Source: Thermodesulfovibrionales bacterium (lineage in GTDB: Bacteria > Nitrospirota > Thermodesulfovibrionia > Thermodesulfovibrionales > SM23-35). Taken from it: a DNA stretch of 9,027 nt. The translations under genes were made by a program, and so were the position numbers. Position 1 is the first letter of the stretch. Each line of letters begins with the position of its first letter. Of this stretch, positions 1 through 5,183 are shown one piece after another. The notes below the pieces were generated by a model. That model was not told the DNA's origin. It searched no databases and saw only the letters and a list, made by a program, of their open reading frames with translations. The stretch is taken from contig JALHSV010000001.1 of assembly GCA_022865525.1 (NCBI GenBank), positions 1-9,027 on the forward strand. The letters are read 5' to 3'.

Positions 1-290
1 ACCGAGTCCACCCATGAGACCTCATATCCATTGAAGCGCATAAGTTCAATAATCTGCCCGAGCAGCTGAATGCTCGACACATCTTTCCATTGCGGGTCAT
101 TGTCCGGGAAATGCTTCCCTATGTCACCGAGGCCGAGTGCTCCGATCAGTGAATCCATGATGGCATGGCAGAGCACATCTGCATCAGAGTGGCCGAGAAG
201 ACCCTTTGCAAGGGGAATCTCGACTCCTCCAAGAATCAATTTCCTTCCCTCAACAAGTTTGTGAGAGTCATATCCAATGCCGACACGCAT
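1..290 (-). CDS. ispF: 2-C-methyl-D-erythritol 2,4-cyclodiphosphate synthase (IspF), C-terminus cut by window edge
   Basis: IspF cyclises CDP-methylerythritol 2-phosphate to the 2,4-cyclodiphosphate with release of CMP, the fifth step of the cytosolic MEP isoprenoid pathway. The 96 visible residues (family about 157) start MRVGIGYDSH, giving the zinc ligands D8 and H10. They continue with HSDADVLCHAIMDSL at 34-48, containing the third ligand H42, and GDIGKHFPDNDP at 55-66, the family's substrate-loop signature. The ATG at 290-288 is the natural start because the conserved MRVGIGYD begins there. Upstream there is only a G-run about 8 nt away as a possible ribosome site. The gene lies 32 nt downstream of ispD on the same strand, so the two are almost certainly co-transcribed. 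About 60 C-terminal residues fall outside the window. The sequence shown is intact. Confidence 0.96.
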   Translation of the reverse strand, partial: MRVGIGYDSHKLVEGRKLILGGVEIPLAKGLLGHSDADVLCHAIMDSLIGALGLGDIGKHFPDNDPQWKDVSSIQLLGQIIELMRFNGYEVSWVDS

Positions 291-322
291 ACCGTAAACC
301 CCCCAATCCTAAACTCTCATAC

Positions 323-1030
323 CTAAATTCTCAATAAAGCTTCTGCAATGATGAGGTCCTCCGGGGTTGTAATTTTGATATTCCGGTAAGACCCCATGAT
401 GATCCTTATCCGCCCACCGCATCTCTCCAGCAGTGCAGCGTCATCTGTTGCATACTGTCTTTTCTCCATTGCCTGCCCGTATGCGTTCAAGATTTTTTCG
501 TACAGGAAAATCTGTGGCGTCTGGACAGCCCAGAGATCATCCCGTTTCAAAGTCCCCCTGACTAAGCCCTTCTCTGCTTCTTTTATGGTATCTTTCACCG
601 GGACTCCAGGAATAATTCCGTCACAGGTCTCCTTACTCCTCATCATCTCTGCTATCATCCCTTCAATAAACTCCTTTTCGGCGAGGGGTCTTGCTCCGTC
701 ATGGATAAGCACGATACAGCGCTTATCCTCAATAAGCCTGAGGCCGTTATAGACAGAATCCTGCCGCTCTTTTCCTCCCAGTGCTATCCGTTTTATCTTT
801 GAGATGCCGTACTCTTCAAAAATCTTCTGCCCGCTTCCGGTATCCTCTTTTCTGAGAACCGGGATAATCTCCGTTATCTCCGGAATCGCCTGCAATGCTT
901 CAAGGGGCCAAATTATGAGCGGCTTGCCGCCAAGGTACCGGAATGGTTTATCTTTTCCGGGACCAAATCGCTTACCTAATCCGGCCGCCGGTATAATTGC
1001 AGTGACCTTACACTGCTGAAGCGTTTTCAT
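323..1030 (-). CDS. ispD: 2-C-methyl-D-erythritol 4-phosphate cytidylyltransferase (IspD)
   Basis: IspD transfers CMP from CTP to methylerythritol 4-phosphate, the third step of the MEP pathway. The 235 residues match the usual family length. The nucleotide-binding loop is IIPAAGLGKRFGPGKDKPF at 12-30, with the small-residue and basic pattern of nucleotidyltransferases. It is followed by GGKERQDSVYNGL (85-97), HDGARP (110-115), PVKDTI (144-149), TPQIF (171-175), TDDA (195-198) and the C-terminal GSYRNIKITTPEDL (213-226), all in family order. The ATG at 1030 is the only sensible start, because the conserved AAGLG motif begins 14 residues later. No Shine-Dalgarno sequence precedes it, and the inverted-repeat element ends only 6 nt upstream. 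An out-of-frame ATG pair at 1040 and 1037 opens a 10-codon ORF that ends inside ispD at 1008. ispF follows after 32 nt and the YacL-type gene lies upstream. Confidence 0.97.
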   Translation of the reverse strand: MKTLQQCKVTAIIPAAGLGKRFGPGKDKPFRYLGGKPLIIWPLEALQAIPEITEIIPVLRKEDTGSGQKIFEEYGISKIKRIALGGKERQDSVYNGLRLIEDKRCIVLIHDGARPLAEKEFIEGMIAEMMRSKETCDGIIPGVPVKDTIKEAEKGLVRGTLKRDDLWAVQTPQIFLYEKILNAYGQAMEKRQYATDDAALLERCGGRIRIIMGSYRNIKITTPEDLIIAEALLRI

Positions 1031-1036
1031 AGGGCA

Positions 1037-1162
1037 TCATTATTAAAAAATCTCCCCTTACCCCTCTTTACCAAAGAGGGTACACACCCCTTAACCCCCA
1101 CTCCATAGAGGGGAATTATTCCTCCCTTTGACAAAGGGAGGTTAGGAGGGATTTTATAATGA
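1037..1162. repeat. MITE-like inverted-repeat element with three internal hairpins
   Basis: This 126-bp element fills most of the 165-bp gap between the YacL-type gene and ispD. Its ends are imperfect inverted repeats: TCATTATTAAAAAATC at 1037-1052 faces TCATTATAAAATC read on the other strand from 1162, and the similarity runs inward to about 1069 and 1133 (roughly 25 of 30 positions, with one 3-nt gap). Inside lie three C-rich/G-rich palindromes: CCCTCTTT/AAAGAGGG (1062-1080, 3-nt loop), a looser CCCCnCTC/GAGGGG near 1095-1113, and a perfect 9-bp stem CCTCCCTTT/AAAGGGAGG (1121-1141, 3-nt loop). The units are related to each other, as though one short palindrome had been iterated. No protein is encoded. 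Read on the minus strand, its 3' end is a hairpin followed by GGGGAGATTTTTT, so it might attenuate transcription into ispD. I infer a dispersed, non-autonomous repeat, but copy number cannot be seen here. Confidence 0.7.
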
Positions 1163-1195
1163 GTGTCTTCATACTTATGACTTGATTAGTATGTG

Positions 1196-2203
1196 TTATT
1201 TTGCTACAACTTTCAGCTCCTCTTGTTCATAATCCTCCTTAAGCTTGGAGAATATCATCCTGCCGGCCGTTGTCTGAAGCACACTGGTCACCGTAACTTC
1301 CGTATTTTTCCCGATCAGTCTTCGTGCGTTCTCCACAACAACCATGGTTCCGTCATCGAGATACGCAACTCCCTGGTTGTACTCTTTCCCTTCCTTGAGA
1401 ACGAATACCTTCATGGCCTCGCCGGGGAGCACAACCGGTTTCAATGAGTTGGCCAGTTCGTTGATATTTAGGACGGATACCCCCTGAAGTTCTGCAACTT
1501 TATTCAGGTTGAAATCGTTTGTGATGACTTTTGCATGTATTACCTTTGCCAATGCAACGAGCTTTGCATCAACCTCTCTGATTTTCGGAAAATCTTCTTC
1601 AACGATCCGCACGGTAATCCGGGACATCTTCTGAATCCTGTGGAGTACGTCAAGCCCCCTCCTGCCCCTCGCACGCTTCATGGGGTCAGCTGAGTCAGCA
1701 ATATGCTGTAATTCCTGCAGAATAAACTGTGGGACGATAAAGCTCCCTTCGAGGAAGCCTGTTTCGCAGATATCGGCAATCCTGCCGTCGATGATGACAC
1801 TTGTATCGAGAAGTTTCAGATTTTCTTCGATGCCCTGCCCGCGGAAAACCCTGAAAAGGCTCGACAGAGAAAGGGTCTTGCCCCTGCTCAATCCGATCAG
1901 CAGACCACCGTATCCGAATACGACCATTAATCCGACAGAAATAGTCCTGATGTCCTCACCGAGGAACAGCTGTAAAGGCAGCATGACAAGGTATGCAAAC
2001 AGGAGCCCGCACGAAATACCGAATAACCCCGCGATAATTGAACCGAGTTCGATTTTCTTGAACTTCATCTCCGCTGTTATTGCAAGGAGTCCTAAGAAAA
2101 AACCTGCCAAAATACCATACACTTCATAATGATATTTAAGACCGATAATGTATCCTGAAAAAACAAAAAGTAAAAGGATAACAATTCTTGAAATAAGAAA
2201 CAC
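1196..2203 (-). CDS. yacL: YacL-type membrane-anchored PIN/TRAM domain protein
   Basis: This matches the B. subtilis YacL family: an N-terminal membrane region, a PIN (nuclease-fold) domain and a C-terminal TRAM domain. With the GTG at 2203 the protein has 335 residues. Four hydrophobic segments lie at about 2-20, 28-45, 55-78 and 87-104. The PIN domain, about 130-250, carries LLDTS (D133), LQEL (E164), VDAKLVALA (D212) and TNDFN (D230), the acidic residues expected for a metal site. The TRAM domain, about 255-322, resembles nucleic-acid-binding beta barrels. The physiological substrate of this family is not established. A GTG nine bases further up (2212) adds three residues but overlaps the strong ribosome site AGGAGGTGA, whereas the GTG at 2203 sits 8 nt beyond it. 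A yacL-ispD-ispF order is common in bacteria and supports the call. Confidence 0.93.
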   Translation of the reverse strand: MFLISRIVILLLFVFSGYIIGLKYHYEVYGILAGFFLGLLAITAEMKFKKIELGSIIAGLFGISCGLLFAYLVMLPLQLFLGEDIRTISVGLMVVFGYGGLLIGLSRGKTLSLSSLFRVFRGQGIEENLKLLDTSVIIDGRIADICETGFLEGSFIVPQFILQELQHIADSADPMKRARGRRGLDVLHRIQKMSRITVRIVEEDFPKIREVDAKLVALAKVIHAKVITNDFNLNKVAELQGVSVLNINELANSLKPVVLPGEAMKVFVLKEGKEYNQGVAYLDDGTMVVVENARRLIGKNTEVTVTSVLQTTAGRMIFSKLKEDYEQEELKVVAK

Positions 2204-2208
2204 TGTTT

Positions 2209-2217
2209 TCACCTCCT
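2209..2217 (-). promoter_or_regulatory. Perfect Shine-Dalgarno site that decides the YacL start
   Basis: Read on the minus strand, AGGAGGTGA is a full complement of the 16S anti-Shine-Dalgarno core. The last part of it is itself a GTG codon (2212-2210) in the YacL frame, but a ribosome bound here would start at the next in-frame GTG (2203-2201), 8 nt downstream of GGAGG. This favours the 335-residue over the 338-residue form. Confidence 0.75.
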
Positions 2218-2261
2218 TTCCTGTTTAGAGTATGATACAGAGCGAACTTTATTCCGATGAT

Positions 2262-2354
2262 TGTCATTATCCGGCTTGCTTGCCCGCCGTTTTTTGGAGG
2301 GATCGGATAATCCAGCTTTTTCTCTGGATTGCCCGATCAAGTCGGGCAATGACA
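2262..2354. repeat. Paired REP-like palindromic units in inverted orientation
   Basis: Two related units point towards each other in the 189-bp gap between htrA and the YacL-type gene. The left unit begins TGTCATTATCCGGCTTG (2262) and ends AATCCAG (2309-2315). The right unit begins CTGGATT (2324-2330) and ends AATGACA at 2354, so the outer ends match as TGTCATT/AATGACA and the inner ends as AATCCAG/CTGGATT around an 8-nt T-rich loop. The right unit alone folds as ATTGCCCGA/TCGGGCAAT with a 5-nt loop (2328-2350). The left unit has drifted and has a longer loop with TTATCCG/CGGATAA arms. The consensus TGTCATT-CCCG-CTTG-ATCCAG resembles REP-type repeats seen in many environmental bacterial genomes, as I remember them. 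It could act as a transcript-stabilising or terminating structure at the 3' end of htrA. Confidence 0.75.
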
Positions 2355-2392
2355 GAACCAAAAGATCTCAGATTTTTTTCTAACCGGGTTTA

Positions 2393-3859
2393 TTATGCCT
2401 TAAGGATAACATAAAACTTTTTGCCGCCTCTGTTAATAAAAAGAAGCATTGAATCATTCCTCTTCGTACTTGTGAGGACCCGGTTATACGTCGCAAGATT
2501 ATCTATCTCCTTTTTATTTATCTCCTTGATAATATCCCCTTTTTTCATTTCGGCTTCGTCTGCCGGACTTCCCGGCTCTACCCTAACAACCACAACTCCT
2601 TTCTCTTCTTTGTTAAACCCAAGCTGTCTGACAATCTCTTTGGTAAGATCCATAACCGCTAAGCCTGTAAGCACCTTGGCCTCTGCTTCATTGGGTAAAC
2701 TATCCGGGACAACTTCAGCAACTTCCCTCGGCAGTTCCACGATATTGACCTGCATAGTCAATTCCTTGCCGGCGCGGAGTATCTTCAAAGTAATTGCACT
2801 GCCTGCCTTGCTCTGGGCAACAAGGTTTCGCAGGCTGCTTACATCTTTTACTTCCTTGCCGTTAAATTCAACAATAATATCGCCGCGCATAATACCGGCC
2901 TTTGCTGCCGGGCTATCTTTTACGACATCACTGACCAGGGCGCCCTTTGATTTTTTGAGTCCGAACTGCTGGGCAAGTTCCGGTGTCAGTTCCTGGATGG
3001 TAACGCCGATCCACCCTCTGGTAACCTTTCCCTTCTGGACAAGCTGATCCATGACCGAGCGAACCATATTGCTCGGCACGGCAAACCCGATGCCCTGATA
3101 TCCACCGGTTCTGGAAAATATTGCCGTGTTGATCCCGATCAGCTCACCCTTAATGTTTACCAGCGGTCCGCCGGAGTTCCCGGGATTGATGGCGGCATCC
3201 GTCTGGATAAAGTCTTCATAATCAGCAATGCCGACATTTGCCCTTCCAACGGCACTGATAATTCCCATGGTGACAGTATTGCTTAACCCATATGGGCTCC
3301 CTATGGCAAGGACAAATTCACCGACCTGTAACTTATCGGAATCACCCCATGAGAGAACTGGGAGATTGCCGGCGTCAATGCGGATTATGGCAACATCTGT
3401 TTTTGAATCTACACCCACGATGCGGCCCTTGAACATCCTTTTATCGAAAAGCGTTACCTTTATTTCATCCGCCTTTTCAACAACATGATTGTTCGTGATG
3501 ATATATCCGTCCGGTGAGACAATGACTCCGGAGCCGAGACTTCTCTCTTTCCATTTTTTTGGCGCACCATACTCATGAAAGGGATTGAAGAAATCAAGAA
3601 ACGGATCATCAAAAAAAGGGCCGGTGTCTCTCCGAACAACCTTGGTTGTAGAGATATTTACCACAGAAGGTGAAACCGTATTGACAATCTCCGAGAATGC
3701 CTTGCCGGTTTCCATGATCTGGCGGGGCACATGTGGGGTAATGGGAGACGGCAGATACCTGCTCTGCCCGGTAAGCTTGCCGAGGGTATAGAACGCGAGG
3801 CCTCCTAAAAGAAATCCCATGAGGAGGATCATAACCCCGACAAAAATTTTCTTTTTCAT
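2393..3859 (-). CDS. htrA: Do/HtrA-family periplasmic serine protease with two PDZ domains
   Basis: This is a DegP/DegQ/MucD-like envelope protease and chaperone that degrades or refolds damaged exported proteins. The 488 residues begin MKKKIF followed by a hydrophobic stretch (about 5-27), a signal peptide or signal anchor with no clear AxA cleavage site. The trypsin-like domain holds the catalytic triad H125 (TNNHVV), D155 (SKTDVAI) and S229 (GNSGGPL). An F- and D-rich segment at about 80-95 corresponds to the LA-loop region. PDZ1 spans about 282-375, with RGWIGV and AGIMRGDII. PDZ2 spans about 395-486, with GVVVVRVEPGSPADEAEMKKGDII. The ATG at 3859 is preferred because it supplies the lysine-rich n-region. 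Its ribosome site is poor (GAG about 8 nt upstream). It is the first gene of the leftward block and diverges from the serine operon. htrA, degP, degQ and mucD are used interchangeably, and the exact orthologue is not resolved here. Confidence 0.97.
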   Translation of the reverse strand: MKKKIFVGVMILLMGFLLGGLAFYTLGKLTGQSRYLPSPITPHVPRQIMETGKAFSEIVNTVSPSVVNISTTKVVRRDTGPFFDDPFLDFFNPFHEYGAPKKWKERSLGSGVIVSPDGYIITNNHVVEKADEIKVTLFDKRMFKGRIVGVDSKTDVAIIRIDAGNLPVLSWGDSDKLQVGEFVLAIGSPYGLSNTVTMGIISAVGRANVGIADYEDFIQTDAAINPGNSGGPLVNIKGELIGINTAIFSRTGGYQGIGFAVPSNMVRSVMDQLVQKGKVTRGWIGVTIQELTPELAQQFGLKKSKGALVSDVVKDSPAAKAGIMRGDIIVEFNGKEVKDVSSLRNLVAQSKAGSAITLKILRAGKELTMQVNIVELPREVAEVVPDSLPNEAEAKVLTGLAVMDLTKEIVRQLGFNKEEKGVVVVRVEPGSPADEAEMKKGDIIKEINKKEIDNLATYNRVLTSTKRNDSMLLFINRGGKKFYVILKA

Positions 3860-3867
3860 GATAACTC

Positions 3868-3897
3868 ATTATAATAATGATATTAATGACTTGTAAA
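3868..3897 (-). promoter_or_regulatory. Candidate sigma70-type promoter of htrA
   Basis: On the minus strand, TTTACA (3897-3892, five of six to TTGACA) is followed after 18 nt by a perfect TATAAT (3873-3868). Initiation 6-8 nt beyond would fall at about 3862-3860, immediately before the ATG at 3859, giving an almost leaderless transcript. I could not recognise a sigma-E type GGAACTT/TCTGA pair at usual spacing. The region is AT-rich, so a chance match is possible. Confidence 0.4.
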
Positions 3898-3907
3898 GTG
3901 GCAGGCC

Positions 3908-3935
3908 TTGACCAAATACTCTGCATTGTGCTAAT
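3908..3935 (+). promoter_or_regulatory. Candidate promoter of the aminotransferase-serA operon
   Basis: TTGACC (3908-3913, five of six to consensus) is followed after 16 nt by GCTAAT (3930-3935, four of six), the latter preceded by TG at the extended -10 position. The predicted start, near 3942, leaves a leader of about 90 nt that contains the hairpin at 3974-4000. An alternative -10, TACAAT at 3959-3964, lacks a good -35. This is a weak call based on pattern alone. Confidence 0.3.
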
Positions 3936-3973
3936 TTCCAAAGTCCGGCTAATCTGTATACAATAATAAAGAA

Positions 3974-4000
3974 TACCCTGCGGCAGAGACCGCTAGGGTG
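3974..4000 (+). promoter_or_regulatory. Leader hairpin upstream of the aminotransferase-serA operon
   Basis: ACCCTGCGG (3975-3983) pairs with CCGC-T-AGGGT (3990-3999), giving nine base pairs with one bulged T and a CAGAGA loop. A flanking T-G pair at 3974/4000 can extend it. It is followed by an AT-rich run with five T at 4007-4011, and then by the GGAGG ribosome site at 4023. It could be a weak terminator or attenuator, a transcript-stabilising 5' stem, or an operator-like palindrome. Nothing seen here identifies a ligand or a known riboswitch class. Confidence 0.4.
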
Positions 4001-4034
4001 TAATAATTTTTATATTCTTCATGGAGGAATTTTC

Positions 4035-5174
4035 ATGCTAAAACGCTATCTCCTGGCACCCGGCCCGACACCGGTGCCGGCAGAAATATTATTGTCAATG
4101 GCAGCACCGATCATACATCACCGTTCCCCTGATTTTCTTCCTGTACTCGACTCGGCAAAGAAGGGGCTCCAGTGGCTCTATCAGACAAAGAATGATGTAC
4201 TCATCCTTAGTTCAACGGGTACCGGCGGAATGGTAGGTGCTGTGAAGAACTTTTTCAATCAGGGTGATGAAGTCCTCGTCGTCAACGGCGGTAAATTTGG
4301 AGAACGTTGGACAAAGATCTGTCAGGCTTACGGCCTCAAAGTTGAGGAAATCGTTGTTGAATGGGGGTATGCGGTCAAGCCTGAAGAGGTTGAGGAAAGG
4401 CTCAAAAAGAATAAAAATCTCAAGGGGGTTTTTGTCCAGGCCTCCGAAACCTCAACCGGTGTATATCATGATATTCAAGCGCTTTCTTCGATTGTCAGAA
4501 AACACGAAGACACGTTATTTATCGTTGATGCAATCAGTGCTCTGGTAGCGCATGATCTGAGAACCGATGAATGGGGAATAGATATCATGGTGGGCGGCTC
4601 ACAGAAAGGGGTCATGCTTCCGCCGGGCATCGCTTTTGTCAGCGTGAGCGAGAAGGCATGGAAGAAAGCAGAAACCTCCAATATACCTAAATTCTATTTC
4701 AACTTTAAGAAAGAACGGGAAAATCTTGCAAAGAACCAGACGAACTTCACATCGCCAGTTACCCTGATCATCGGACTGAATGCAGGCCTGAAGATGTTAC
4801 AGGCAGAAGGCCTCGAGAATGTTTTTAAGCGGCACGAGAGGCTTGCCCTTGCAACGAGAAAGGCTGTTCAGGCGATTGGTCTGGAGCTCTATCCGAAAGA
4901 ATCCCCTGCCAATTCGGTAACAGCTATCATGACCCCTCCCGGTATCGATGGCCAGGCAGTATATAAAAACCTTCGTGAGAAATATGGCATAACGGCCGCA
5001 GGCGGACAGGACAGAGCAAAAGGCAAGATCTTCCGGATTGCACATCTCGGCTATGCAGACAGATTCGATATTATAACGGCAATTGCGGGGATCGAGATGG
5101 TACTGAAGGGGATGGGTTACCCTGTGACGCTTGGAACAGGCGTGGCTGTTGCACAGGCATTACTCATGGATTAG
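4035..5174 (+). CDS. Class V PLP aminotransferase, serine-pyruvate/alanine-glyoxylate family, possible phosphoserine transaminase
   Basis: This is a pyridoxal-phosphate enzyme of the AGXT-like branch of class V aminotransferases. The 379 residues are the usual length. LLAPGPTPVP (6-15) and HHRSP (28-32) form the N-terminal substrate region. STGTGG (60-65) is the cofactor phosphate-binding turn, VDAISAL (164-170) has D165 for the pyridine nitrogen, GGSQKG (187-192) has the Schiff-base lysine K191, and FRIAHLGY (333-340) has R334 for the substrate carboxylate. The start is clear: GGAGG lies 7 nt before the ATG. serA follows after 9 nt. Its position argues that the in vivo substrate may be 3-phosphohydroxypyruvate, making this a non-homologous SerC replacement. 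The family also transaminates serine, alanine and glyoxylate, so sequence alone does not settle the reaction. I leave the gene symbol empty for that reason. Confidence 0.9.
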   Translation: MLKRYLLAPGPTPVPAEILLSMAAPIIHHRSPDFLPVLDSAKKGLQWLYQTKNDVLILSSTGTGGMVGAVKNFFNQGDEVLVVNGGKFGERWTKICQAYGLKVEEIVVEWGYAVKPEEVEERLKKNKNLKGVFVQASETSTGVYHDIQALSSIVRKHEDTLFIVDAISALVAHDLRTDEWGIDIMVGGSQKGVMLPPGIAFVSVSEKAWKKAETSNIPKFYFNFKKERENLAKNQTNFTSPVTLIIGLNAGLKMLQAEGLENVFKRHERLALATRKAVQAIGLELYPKESPANSVTAIMTPPGIDGQAVYKNLREKYGITAAGGQDRAKGKIFRIAHLGYADRFDIITAIAGIEMVLKGMGYPVTLGTGVAVAQALLMD

Positions 5175-5183
5175 GGAGGACGA

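Noticed and set aside
1031..1195. CRISPR-like array, because short palindromes recur in the yacL-ispD gap.
   Set aside because: The units differ in length and sequence, there are no even spacers, and the outer ends form one inverted repeat.
2360..2380. Intrinsic terminator of htrA around AAAGATCTCAGATTTTTTT.
   Set aside because: The self-complementary part leaves almost no loop and has a mismatch. The REP pair downstream is a better structure for the htrA 3' end.
2421..3047. 208-codon plus-strand ORF opposite htrA.
   Set aside because: It is a serine- and leucine-rich antisense shadow of a well-supported gene, with no recognisable motif and no ribosome site.
3609..3941. 110-codon minus-strand ORF starting upstream of htrA.
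   Set aside because: It overlaps the HtrA N-terminus in another frame, has low-quality composition, and htrA itself is unmistakable.
3877..3966. Possible 29-residue leader peptide ORF (ATG at 3877, stop TAA at 3964) ahead of the aminotransferase gene.
   Set aside because: It has no ribosome site, no run of serine codons as a serine attenuator would need, and it starts upstream of the candidate promoters.
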